Shown here one piece after another: positions 13,194 to 22,953 of a stretch of 64,000 nucleotides of DNA. Position 1 is the stretch's first letter, and each line of letters opens with the position of its first letter. The notes below the pieces were generated by a model. The model was not told the DNA's origin. It made no database searches and saw nothing but the letters and a program-made list of their open reading frames with translations. Made by a program: the position numbers and the translations under genes. This DNA comes from Cunninghamia lanceolata (taxonomy: Eukaryota; Streptophyta; Pinopsida; Cupressales; Cupressaceae): positions 868,001 through 932,000 of the forward strand of contig BSBN01000763.1 of NCBI GenBank assembly GCA_027924645.1. Direction: 5' to 3'.

Positions 13194-13330
13194 TGCATTT
13201 TTGTTTCACTTAAAAGTAAACAAAAACTCATTTTCTTGTCATTCAGTCGCGGCCAAAGGAGTTAAATAGTAAAAAAAAGAGTTCAAAGCGTGATCGCGTT
13301 GAAGGGAAGTCTCTCCAAACAATTGCAAGA

Positions 13331-14810
13331 GAGAAAATGACAAATTCATGATGCCACCTTGCCACCAAAGATGTCGTCAAGCAAATTTGGAGGGTCTAGC
13401 AGCTGAAAAAGGTAGGGTTTGACTAATTTTTGTTAGTTTGAGAAGAATTTTTGAGTTTTGCAATGTTTGATTTGTTTTTATATTGCATTTACAATTATTG
13501 AGGCAAGAGAAATCCCAAATCCAGCTGAGGAGGTGAAAACAACCCCGAAAACCCTCCAAACCCTCAAAACCCTCCTTCACGTCCTCACAATGTAAGGGAT
13601 AGTGAAGAAAACTACCTACGGATAATAGAAGAAAACAAGAAACATCTTCAAACTCTTATTCAAACACTAAACAATCCAATTGCAAGCACCGATTGTAGGA
13701 GAGCGCTTGCGAAGTCACTAGAGGAGATTGTTTCCCACACCGATTCAGTGACAAAACAAATCACTGAATTTCAAGACTATAGGGAGAGGTGCCGGCAATA
13801 CTATGTCGACAAATTGTCGTATGAACAAGAATGAAAAATCCCAAAATCTCATTTATGTGCACACTTTATTAATCCCAAAACTGGCCAAAGATTAGAAGAA
13901 ACTTGCAAACAATTCCCTATTCATTGGTGTAAGAATGAAGAAATATCCCAAAACTTTTGGGATAGATAGTACATGGTCTTCGATGAGCACCCATGCAACA
14001 ATGATGAGGTGCCACAATATTTCTTCGTCCTCAAGAAGATTCCTAATTATTTTGACATTCGTGAGTTCCAAGGTAGAGGTGGTGGCTCTGCTCAAGATAG
14101 AGAGGGGGCTTAGTGAGATAAAAACCGTGTACCTAGACCCCTATTGAGGCCAGAACATAGTTCACTCCCTTCAACTTTGAAGGAGAGTGTTGAGGTGGAG
14201 ACATTACATTCATTGACTACTCTTACGCAGTCTCTATCACAACATGCCAATGATCTTACCCAGGCCAATGAGGCTGAGAGTAGTAGGCATCATTTGTCCC
14301 CACATTTGTGCAATTCATGTGGGAACCTGTGTGATTATGAGACGTAGGATGCATGACAAGACTCTTGGCAGGATGCTGCGACACGGGGGTAGCATCCATT
14401 GATGGAGGCATCCATATTGGATGAGATTGTTCTCATCGATGATGTCTTACAACATACATTTGGTATTGACTCTCAGGTAATTTTTTACAAGTTTCATCTT
14501 GATTTAATATATTGTTATTTTAAAATTGTAATTAATTTTATATGACTATCTATATTATAAGTCAAAAATAATGTATATGTAATTATCTATGCAATGAAAT
14601 TCCAGTGTCAGAATTTTCATCTTGCCTCCATTAGTTGGTGGGTTATGAGAGGAGGTCAAGTCAGTAGGTATGTAATTTATCACATGATCATAATTATTGT
14701 AGATATGTCAATGGTAATATTATTTTGTGACAATTTGATGATTTCAACAGTCACCGACACCTCTACGGTTTCCTTGGTCCCTTGGACACAAATCCACCAC
14801 TTTTACGGAG
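13331..14810 (+). pseudogene. Multi-exon gene relic, 5' part, unidentified
   Basis: A coding-like frame runs through about 13520-14108 with two internal stops. One is a TGA where CGA would continue EQE-KIPKS; the other is a TAG. It includes SLEEIVSHTDSVTKQITEF and EETCKQFPIHWCKNEEI. Exon-like blocks follow. One ends at CTCAG/gtaatt (14476), one is about 14606-14667, and one runs 14751-14810 (tttcaacag acceptor, ACGGAG/gtaatt donor, 20 open codons in phase 0). Element D interrupts the next intron and matching exons continue at 24158. I recognise no domain. It may be a host gene or the gene of a DNA transposon. The internal stops argue it is dead. Confidence 0.45.
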
Positions 14811-14938
14811 GTAATTTTAACCATTTCTAATCATTATGCATTTTTAAAATAATGTTATGTATTGTAGACACCCTAAAATGACCAACTTGTCATGCTACTT
14901 GCATTTCATAATCTATCTAATCACCTGCATTGCAAACG

Positions 14939-15366
14939 TTAATTAAATAATCTAATTATTTAATTAAATCATCAAATTCTTCTAAATCTCTTAAATTCAA
15001 CATTAATTAAATAAATCCTCTTTATTTAATTAATTAAATTAAATTCCTCTATATTCTTCCACAATTAAATAATTTTAATTATTTAATTTGATCATTATCC
15101 TCCTTCCAAAATTCACATCCACATTAATTAAATATATCCCATTATTTAATTAATTCATCACAAATTCCCTCTTATCTAAAATTAAATAATTCTTAAATTA
15201 TTTAATTAAATCAAAAATCTGTTCTTCCAAAATCATGCACAACAATTAAATAAATTTATTTATTTAATTTGCTTTTAAATCTTCTAAATTAAATAATTCT
15301 AATTATTTAATTGTTTCTTCCAAAATATCTTCTCTAAATTTAAATAAATCAATTATTTATTTAAGT
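14939..15366. repeat. Array of eight AT-rich palindromes in U3 of D
   Basis: Near-palindromic units of the type AATTAAATAAT...ATTATTTAATT start near 14940, 15002, 15062, 15123, 15179, 15243, 15287 and 15337, about 45-64 bases apart, separated by pyrimidine-rich spacers. A weaker ninth lies at about 15421. The same array is kept in the 3' LTR (about 23030-23460). Confidence 0.8.
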
Positions 15367-15690
15367 TGCTTTTTCTTCTAATTTGAGTTATCTCTAATAT
15401 AACTCAAGCTTTCTTGCTCATCAATTAAATATTTCTATATTTAATAAAGCAAAATATCTTCTTTTCTCATGCAAATCTCTTCTTCTTGTTTTAAATCACT
15501 TAACTGATTGCTTTATTCTTTTAATTGATTTATTTCTTCAGTTAACTCATTCTTCTCTTCTTGATAACTCCTCTCATGCAAAAGCAAGCAAGACACATGT
15601 CTTCTTCTCATTTGTTGCACGTTCCTCAACTGTTCTCCTCCATCGATTCTTCTGAATTCTCTGGACCGTTGATCGATTTTCCTTGAAATC

Positions 15691-15698
15691 TATATAAA
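15691..15698 (+). promoter_or_regulatory. TATA box of the element D LTR
   Basis: TATATAAA followed by a C-rich stretch, at the 3' side of the AT-palindrome array. The same box is at 23782-23789 in the 3' LTR. It is the likely core promoter. Confidence 0.65.
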
Positions 15699-15794
15699 CC
15701 CCCCTCATCTCCTTCATTACCTCTCTCTCTTCGATTGTATTCTCAGGCATACTTAACAGAGCTTCGAGCATACACAGCGTGTCGATTGAGCACT

Positions 15795-15940
15795 CTTACG
15801 ATCTTTTGACATTGATCTTCTTGAGCCACTTTACGATCTTTTAACATTGATCTTGGCGCAACCCTTACGATCTTTTGACATAGATCTTCTTGAGCCACTT
15901 TACGATCTCTTAACATTGATCTTGGCACAACTTCACGATC
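15795..15940 (+). repeat. About 68-bp tandem repeat at the 5' LTR/pol junction
   Basis: Units start at 15795, 15864 and (partial) 15931, each opening CTTACGATCTTTTGACAT or close to it. The 3' LTR has a single corresponding unit. The expansion ends where the pol reading frame begins. Confidence 0.75.
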
Positions 15941-15961
15941 AACGATGCCCTCCATATTGAA

Positions 15962-17158
15962 GTGCTCATCCATAAGCGCAAAATCAAACGCATCCTCATA
16001 GATGGTGGTGCTGGTCTCAACATCTGTTCTTTAAAGTTACTAAAGCAATTGGGATACTCTGAGGATCACGTCAACACTGAGCATAGTATTACAATCAAGG
16101 GATATGATGATGCAGAACGCCGTTCAGAAGGTGTTATTCACTTGCCGATACAACTGGGCCCTGTCATGCTTGAAACCAGGTGTCAAGTCCTTGATATTGA
16201 GCTGCCTTACAACATTATTCTGGGCCGCCCATGGATCCATGCAATGAAAGCTGTTCCCTCCACGTACCATCAGTCCCTAAAGTTCCCATACAATGGTACG
16301 GAGATCACCATCCCAGGAGATCCTAATCCTTTTGAATTTTGTCGTGTCTTGCAAGGAAGCTATAAGAATTGCAACCAAGTGCCTAAAAATGACAAAGCCC
16401 TTGAGTCCCCTCTCTATGTTGACCCTGAAACTCTCACGCAAGCCTCTACAAGTGAGCCTACACCCCTCCCCAAAATCACAGCTCGCTTTCGGGATATAGG
16501 CTTTGGCACTTATGATATCTCTGAATCTTGTTGTGTAGGGTGGATGCCTTTATCTCCAAAATCTTACGGCAAACCACCCATTGCTAAAGTTACCAAAAAA
16601 GCAACTATTCCTCCCCCAACATTTCTAACCCAATTCCAACATGGACGGTTATTGGAAGAGGAAACTATTGAGGACATCTCTTCTTGGCTCTACAAGGAGA
16701 AAGAACCAGTCACGATACCAGTCAAGCAATATGGCAATGGCTTAAGGATAGTGAAAAACATGGGCTATAAAGGCCAAGGTGGCCTTGGGAAACATAATCA
16801 AGGCACTATGGAGCCCATTGTGGTTACAAAGAAGCTAGACAAGAAAGGATTAGGATTTGGTAAGAAGGTACCACGCGCCTCGGACATCGAGTATATCCTC
16901 GACGAGGTAGCTGACAAGTTTCCCGCCGATTCGACATCTACAGAGGATATCACCGATGACTCTTCCCTCCACATGACCAATCTATTCGCAGAATCCTCCA
17001 TTTTTACACTATCCTCCGTATCCTTAACTTCCACCACCAGCACCCAGAATGTCACGCTTGTCTACCCTAAACTTATCGATTGGGACCAACAAGGGGCCCC
17101 CGTTATAGATGTATTTCAGAATGACGAAGCTTTAGCTGAATTCATGGGACTTCGATAA
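15962..17158 (+). CDS. Element D pol N-terminal part: aspartic protease with G-patch domain
   Basis: Retropepsin-like protease that would mature Gag-Pol inside virus-like particles. The active-site motif is LIDGGAGLN (residues 12-20, Asp14), followed by ILGRPW at 86-91, the usual second protease motif. Residues about 258-302 form a G-patch: GLRIVKNMGYKGQGGLGKHN with the conserved hydrophobic, Gly and QG positions, normally an RNA- or helicase-binding module. The frame starts nominally at a GTG and reads on upstream (NDALHIE) into the LTR junction, so the true N-terminus, with gag, has been deleted. It ends at a TAA (17156-17158) and the same frame resumes 36 bases later as the RT part. It may originally have been one polyprotein. 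Confidence 0.85.
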   Translation: MLIHKRKIKRILIDGGAGLNICSLKLLKQLGYSEDHVNTEHSITIKGYDDAERRSEGVIHLPIQLGPVMLETRCQVLDIELPYNIILGRPWIHAMKAVPSTYHQSLKFPYNGTEITIPGDPNPFEFCRVLQGSYKNCNQVPKNDKALESPLYVDPETLTQASTSEPTPLPKITARFRDIGFGTYDISESCCVGWMPLSPKSYGKPPIAKVTKKATIPPPTFLTQFQHGRLLEEETIEDISSWLYKEKEPVTIPVKQYGNGLRIVKNMGYKGQGGLGKHNQGTMEPIVVTKKLDKKGLGFGKKVPRASDIEYILDEVADKFPADSTSTEDITDDSSLHMTNLFAESSIFTLSSVSLTSTTSTQNVTLVYPKLIDWDQQGAPVIDVFQNDEALAEFMGLR

Positions 17159-17194
17159 GGTATCCCTCTTGGCGATCACAAGGCAGGTTTTGTA

Positions 17195-19750
17195 ATGGAA
17201 CTAGAGCCCATGGCTTACTTTGGTGAGAATGCCAAATCCTCTAGTCGCAAAAGTGCAAATAAAGAAAGATCTCTAGGTGAAAACCACACTATGGCACCTC
17301 CTGATCATAAAATAGTAAAAATAAAGGACGTATCCAAAGGTGAAAACCCAACTGTGGCACCTGAGGATGGAGGATTTGACCTTCCCTTACCTTCTAAGTA
17401 TCAAGAGAAATCAGCTTTACTAGTGGAAGATTCTACAGAGATCAACCTAGGTACAGAACAGAATCCAAAGACAACATTCCTAGCGGCATCATTATCTGAC
17501 ACAGAGCACAGAAATCTTAACAGCTTCTTCTTACAACGAACCATCAACTTTGCATGGACCTATGCAGATATGCTAGGGCTAGACCCTAAGCTGGTAGTTC
17601 ATTATCTCACAGTTGATCCCAAGGTGAAACCAGTCAAGCAGAAATTGAGAAAAATGCACCCACAGATAGCTCTCTTGGTGAAAGTGGAAGTACAAAAGCT
17701 ATTAGACGCAAAGTTCATACGACCTATCGACTATTCAGATTGGGTCTCAAACATTGTACCTGTGTCTAAACCTAATGGGCGCATCCGCATGTGTAATGAT
17801 TTCAGAGATCTCAATAAGGCATGTCCTAAAGATGACTTTCCACTACCAAACATTGACATTATAGTGGACTTGACAGCAGGTCATGAGATGCTTTCTCTCA
17901 TGGACGGATTCTCGGGTTACAATCAGATAAGGATAGCTGAAGAAGACCAACATAAAACAACCTTTACTTGTCCTTGGGGCAATTATTGTTGGCGTGTCAT
18001 GCCGTTTGGTCTGAAGAATGCAGGAGCAACCTATCAAAGAGCTATGACAGTGATCTTCCACGATCTATTTCATCACATCATGGAAGACTATGTTGATGAT
18101 ATATTGGCTAAATCTTCTAGAGCGGATCACATACAGGTCCTAGGACAGATTTTTGACAGGCTTGAAAAATACCAAGTAAGACTCAATCCAAAGAAGTGTG
18201 TCTTCGGTGTCACATCAGGGAAGCTGTTGGGATACATAGTATCTCGTAGGGGCATCGAAGTAGATCCAGCGAAGGTAAAGGCTATAGTGGAGATGCCTCC
18301 ACCAAAGAACCTAAAAGCATTAAGGAGCCTCCAAGGAAGGTTGCAGTCCATCAGGCGTTTCATCTCACAGCTAGCAGATAAATGTCAACCCTTTCAACAC
18401 TTACTCCGAAAGGATGTCTCGTTTCGATGGGACAACAAGTGTCAGGCAGCATTTGACCAACTTAAAGAGTATCTAGCTACACCTCCTGTATTGGTTCCAC
18501 CAGTTGCGGACAAACCATTGATCTTATACATCTCCACTACAAAGTCAGCCCTAGGGGCCCTTCTAGCACAAAATGATGACTCAGGCAGAGAGCACGCAAT
18601 TTACTATATCAGTAGAACCTTGGTGGGATACGAGCTCAATTATTCACCAATGGAAAGGGCTTGTTTAGCAGTAGTGTTCGCCTCCCAAAAATTGCGGCAT
18701 TACATGCTGAACCAACACACAAATCTGATAGCCAAGATTGATCCCTTGAAGTATCTACTAGCAAAAGCAGCTCTCACAGGCAGACTAGCTAAATGGGTCA
18801 TGATCCTTAGTGAGTTCGATATTGAGTACATGGATCGTAAGGCAATCAAAGGACAAGCCCTCGCGGATCAACTAGCAGATGCACCTATGAAAGATACACA
18901 TCCTATGGTAGCAGACTTTCCTGATGAGAATCTATTCACTCTTGCTAACTCCATAATGTGGAAGTTGTACTTCGACGGTTCTCACACACAGCATGGCTCA
19001 GGAGATGGCATCTTATTTGTTACACCTCAGAATGACTACATTCCAAAGTCATATCGGCTAGCATTCCCTTGCACCAACAATATAGCCGAGTATGAAGCAC
19101 TCCTTATAGGTCTCAATACAGCAGTTCAATGGGACATCACAAAATTACAAGTATATGGAGACTCACAGCTAGTCATCCGCCAAGTCACGGATGAATACCA
19201 AACAAAGGATGAAAAGTTGGTCCCCTACAAGCAACTAGTGGATGCCTACAAACCACATTTTTCTAGCATCACATTTGAGCAAATTCCAAGAGAACATAAC
19301 AAAGCTGCGGATTCTATGGCTTCTGTAGGGTCACTAATTGATATGCCTGCAAATACACAGAAATGTGAATTCCTGATTGAGCAATTGTTGATACCTGCCG
19401 TCGATGTTCCTGTTACTGAAATCATCTGCGAACTTGTTGGTCCCAATTCCCCATGGTACGAAGATATCTATGAATACCTCAAGAACAAAACCTTTCCCCC
19501 TGACCTATCATCCACTCAACGCAAAACCTTTATCCGTCAATCCTCTCGTTACATCATTCTGGGTGATACACTATATCGCCGGAGTCTCGATGGTATCCTC
19601 TTACGATGTCTTAACGCGGAAGAAGCCGAAGCTACCTTACGAGACATACACGAAGGTGTCTGTGGCGCACATTCTACCGGTCCTAATCTTGCTAAGAAGA
19701 TACTCAGAACAAGTTATTACTGGCCTACAATAGAGCAAGATGCCGCATAG
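17195..19750 (+). CDS. Element D pol: reverse transcriptase, dual RNase H, integrase zinc finger
   Basis: Reverse transcriptase spans about residues 140-400, with VSNIVPVSKPNGRIRMCNDF (184-203), MPFGLKNAGATYQ and the catalytic YVDD (299-302). A first RNase H (about 440-560) reads YISTTKSALGALL where active enzymes have an Asp, so its catalysis is probably lost. A second RNase H (586-712) keeps Asp594 (YFDGS), Glu632 (AEYEALL), Asp656 (YGDSQL) and Asp706 (HNKAAD). This duplicate domain is the mark of Tat elements. The integrase HHCC finger starts with His819 and His826, but a TAG at 19748-19750 falls before its CLQC pair. The context suggests CAG changed to TAG. The protein would otherwise continue without frameshift into 19823-20710. 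Confidence 0.93.
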   Translation: MELEPMAYFGENAKSSSRKSANKERSLGENHTMAPPDHKIVKIKDVSKGENPTVAPEDGGFDLPLPSKYQEKSALLVEDSTEINLGTEQNPKTTFLAASLSDTEHRNLNSFFLQRTINFAWTYADMLGLDPKLVVHYLTVDPKVKPVKQKLRKMHPQIALLVKVEVQKLLDAKFIRPIDYSDWVSNIVPVSKPNGRIRMCNDFRDLNKACPKDDFPLPNIDIIVDLTAGHEMLSLMDGFSGYNQIRIAEEDQHKTTFTCPWGNYCWRVMPFGLKNAGATYQRAMTVIFHDLFHHIMEDYVDDILAKSSRADHIQVLGQIFDRLEKYQVRLNPKKCVFGVTSGKLLGYIVSRRGIEVDPAKVKAIVEMPPPKNLKALRSLQGRLQSIRRFISQLADKCQPFQHLLRKDVSFRWDNKCQAAFDQLKEYLATPPVLVPPVADKPLILYISTTKSALGALLAQNDDSGREHAIYYISRTLVGYELNYSPMERACLAVVFASQKLRHYMLNQHTNLIAKIDPLKYLLAKAALTGRLAKWVMILSEFDIEYMDRKAIKGQALADQLADAPMKDTHPMVADFPDENLFTLANSIMWKLYFDGSHTQHGSGDGILFVTPQNDYIPKSYRLAFPCTNNIAEYEALLIGLNTAVQWDITKLQVYGDSQLVIRQVTDEYQTKDEKLVPYKQLVDAYKPHFSSITFEQIPREHNKAADSMASVGSLIDMPANTQKCEFLIEQLLIPAVDVPVTEIICELVGPNSPWYEDIYEYLKNKTFPPDLSSTQRKTFIRQSSRYIILGDTLYRRSLDGILLRCLNAEEAEATLRDIHEGVCGAHSTGPNLAKKILRTSYYWPTIEQDAA

Positions 19751-20710
19751 TTTGCTAAGAAGTGTCTACAATGCCAGCAGCATGGAGATCTGATTCACGC
19801 ACCAGCTCATGAGTTACAACCTGTGACAACTCCATGGCCCTTTTCTCAATGGGGTCTCGACCTCGTAGGACAAATTCACCCTTCCTCCTCAAATGGCCAC
19901 AAGTTTATCATTACCGCCACTGAGTATTTCACGAAGTGGGTGGAAGCCATTCCTATGACCTATATCACTAGTAAGCAAATAGCCAAGTTTATCCTAAACT
20001 ACCTCATATGCCGGTATGGTATTCCCCAAGCCATTGTCACTGATAATGGGAGACCATTCAAGAACCAAGATGTCCATGCTTTATGCATACAATACAATAT
20101 CCAACATCGCTTTTCAACTCCCTACTATCCGCAGAGTAACGGCCAAGCTGAGGCTTCCAATAAAACCATTCTCAAGATCCTAAAGAAAACGGTCAATGAA
20201 GCTGGTCGTGATTGGCACTTGCAACTCAATCCCGCCCTATGGGCCTACCGCACTAGTATCAGAACACCAACTGGTGCCACACCCTATGCCTTGGTCTTTG
20301 GCTCTGAAGCCATCCTACCTATAGAGGTCGAGATCCCATCCCTCAGAGTATCCATGCAGGACCTGATCGGCGGAGATGAGTATCGCACTTCCAGATTAGC
20401 TGAGCTTGAACTACTAGATGAGAGGCACCTTGCCGCACTTAATCATCTCCATGTCTATCAAAACCGCCTCCGGCGTAATTACAACAAAAAGATCAAAGAA
20501 AGACGGTTTCAAGTTGGTGATCTTGTACTTAAGGAGAATCAGAGAAATCAAGCAGATCGAGAGAAGAAGGGCAAGTTTGAGCCTAATTGGTTAGGTCCCT
20601 TCATTGTCACAGCAGCATATGGATCGGGAGCTTATACTTTAGCTACACCTGACGGCATTCCTCTAGATGAGCCACTTAACAGTGTCCATCTCAAGAAGTT
20701 CTATGCCTGA
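19751..20710 (+). CDS. Element D pol: integrase core and C-terminal domain
   Basis: This is the continuation of the same frame after the TAG. FAKKCLQCQQH completes the zinc finger. From the first ATG at 19823 the catalytic triad is Asp13 (WGLDLVGQI), Asp74 (VTDNGRPF) and Glu110 (NGQAEASN), with the exact 35-residue spacing between the last two. The C-terminal region contains the GPF/Y-type module (NWLGPFIVTAAYGSGAY). The protein ends HLKKFYA with TGA, without a chromodomain, as in Tat. Integrase would insert the cDNA into host chromatin in the nucleus. The ORF is open, but the N-terminal nonsense codon separates it from the rest of Pol, so this copy cannot make a full polyprotein without readthrough. 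Confidence 0.93.
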   Translation, partial: FAKKCLQCQQHGDLIHAPAHELQPVTTPWPFSQWGLDLVGQIHPSSSNGHKFIITATEYFTKWVEAIPMTYITSKQIAKFILNYLICRYGIPQAIVTDNGRPFKNQDVHALCIQYNIQHRFSTPYYPQSNGQAEASNKTILKILKKTVNEAGRDWHLQLNPALWAYRTSIRTPTGATPYALVFGSEAILPIEVEIPSLRVSMQDLIGGDEYRTSRLAELELLDERHLAALNHLHVYQNRLRRNYNKKIKERRFQVGDLVLKENQRNQADREKKGKFEPNWLGPFIVTAAYGSGAYTLATPDGIPLDEPLNSVHLKKFYA

Positions 20711-21296
20711 TCCTCAGAGTATTCCCACAAAATCAAAAAATTAAAAAAATCAAAAAATCAAAAATCAAAAAAATCAAAAATACAAAAATACAAAAAAAAC
20801 ATTCATCCTCTGGTGAAAACCTGGCAAACAGGCGCCTTGGATAAGTACCATAGTGAAAACTTGGCAAACAGGCGCTTGCGTAGAGTCCGCATCCATCGTC
20901 TATTGAGTCCTGTCCACTCCTTGTCCAGTTCACAGCACGCATTTCCCTCCATCCATAATAAAACCATTGACTTTGTTTGCATCTCCCTATAGCTTGGAAA
21001 TTTGTCAATGTCCCTCATTGTCATCCTATGTCTTGATCTATGTCTACAGTTAACACTATCTTGTCCTAGGTCAAGTCGTTCTGTGTCTTCTTCGGCGGTC
21101 ACCCCTACAGTTTCCTCTACCAGAATGGGGGCAACTCTTTCCTTAGTGTCGGTCTAGGATTGGTTCCTTGTTCGTGGTTCGCAGCGCATACTTCAATCTT
21201 GTCTCATTTCCACAGGTAACACCCTTTAACGGACACTTCGCTCCTGCGATAAGGTGGTTATCTTCTCAACACTTGTTCTACATCATCACAATAACC

Positions 21297-21712
21297 AGAA
21301 CTACATATTATCTTTTCAATCTTAAGGTACCTTGATCCCATGGATATGGGTATGTAGGCAGTCTGGAATACGAAGGACGTTTCCAGTACTCAGGTACATA
21401 AGATCACCTCTTCTCCGCTCTTGTCCCACATCATCACACTAACCAGAACTACATATTATCATCTCTTCTCAATCTTAAGGTACCTTGATCCCATGGATAT
21501 GGGTATGTAGGCAGTCTGGAATACGAAGGAAGTATCTAGTACTCAGGTACATAAGATCCCCTCCTTTCACCTTGACCCATTCATCACTCTATCTAGAACT
21601 ACATATTTATCACGTTCACCTTCCATCGTCGTGTGCCTTGATCCCGTGGATACAGGGTATGTAGGCAGTCTGGAATACGAAGGATGTATCCAGTACTCAG
21701 GCACACACGATC
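21297..21712 (+). repeat. Three tandem units of about 150 bp in D 3' region
   Basis: Units start near 21297, 21446 and 21597 with GAACTACATATT. Each contains CCTTGATCCC, then GGTATGTAGGCAGTCTGG and ATACGAAGGA. Confidence 0.85.
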
Positions 21713-22939
21713 CATCATTCTCCACCCGTTTCAATCCATTAGCACTTCCATCCTTCTAGTCTTCCGTTTGTCAAAATCCATTCGCCTCGACTTGACTAAC
21801 TCAAGCAGCAAGCTAGCGCATCCTTTCAAAGCAAAAGTCCTTAACAAACTTGAAGCAAAGAGGCCTACTTCCGGAGTCATCTACTGTCCTGCATACCGAT
21901 TGCCAACATCAGCTAGGTACCGCTTAACCAAGCCCTAGATCAACAAGCTTGTCTTCTACGAAGTGTTCCATTGTCGAGACCAACACACGCGTCTCCTGCA
22001 ACATGTGGCATTTCCTGCAAGTGAGACATTGTCTTTTTAGGTAGATAGCCCCCTTTAATGGACACAGAGTTCCTACGATAAGGTTGTTATCTTTCCTATC
22101 CAATCTATCCTGAGCAACCTCTTTGGCAAGAGAATATGTTGGCTGTATGTTTACTTTGTAAGTCAGTCAATTTGTGTTATGGTTTATCTTTTGTTCCTTT
22201 TCCAATACCTATTCAAGACTACCTTGATTTATCTATAATCTTGGTATGTTGCGATGCAGTACGGATTGGGGGCATAGTCATTGCTTTCTGTGTGCCGTGT
22301 TTGAGGAATGATCTTCTATATCTTTCTTAGCATTCTATTTATCTTGTGTGTGTTAGGACCTAGCATCTTACATATGAATAATTCTTCTTGCATTTACATG
22401 TATTGAAGTTTATTTTATGTTCAAGACTATGGCTTATTCACATGTTCCAACAAGGTTATATTATGTCTAAGGGGATCTAAGTTCAAACCGCTTGCTTGCA
22501 GAGTCAACGTCCACGCACTCAGATATTACTGCACCTTGGTCTTTTATACCTTGGTGGCGAACTATCCACGTGCTATATCAAAAATTAGGATTGCTCTTTA
22601 TAAACAAATGTGAAACCATTGCAACAAGCTCATCCATTTACACCATCCATTTTTCCATGGCCTTATATAGTTTTCCAGCAAAGATCAATCAACAGTCTTT
22701 CTCTTATGTTCTCTCCTATCTCCTTTCTTCTATCTATCATCAACCCAACCTCGTCTGTCTCCAACAAATCTTCTAGTCGAGCGTCAACACAGTTCTTCTG
22801 TCGCTTCCATGTCTTTCCTCTCGAGGGGGCACCCTAGGCCAGCTACGCTGGGGCAACTACCTACACTGGGGCATCAAAAATTGTATTACATCTTCAACAA
22901 TCGTTTTCTTTGACGCAACGCTACATGCTGCATCGCATC

Positions 22940-22953
22940 AAAGAGCGGCAAAA
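22940..22953 (+). other. Polypurine tract of element D
   Basis: AAAGAGCGGCAAAA lies immediately before the TGTAGACACC start of the 3' LTR, the expected position for plus-strand DNA priming. It contains one C. Confidence 0.65.

Larger units (their letters stand above)
14863..15930 (+). mobile_element. 5' LTR of element D, U5 end replaced
   Basis: It is almost identical to the 3' LTR up to about 15830. The 3' LTR then continues through TGCAGCTATGGC to its TCTACA end. This copy instead shows two and a bit tandem units of about 68 bp and joins directly to protease coding sequence. The end coordinate is approximate. The TATA box is at 15691-15698. Confidence 0.8.
20711..22953 (+). other. Element D long 3' untranslated region
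   Basis: About 2.2 kb between the integrase stop and the 3' LTR with no coding capacity that I recognise. It holds an A-rich tract (20731-20800), two copies of GTGAAAACYTGGCAAACAGG at about 20813 and 20851, and three tandem units of about 150 bp. Long 3' regions are usual in Tat elements. Confidence 0.8.

Noticed and set aside
15743..15973. Minus-strand frame with internal protein repeats
   Set aside because: It is the translation of the 68-bp tandem repeat in the D 5' LTR; no counterpart in the 3' LTR.
20733..21102. Minus-strand open frames after the D integrase
   Set aside because: They overlap A-rich and repeated non-coding sequence; no family features.
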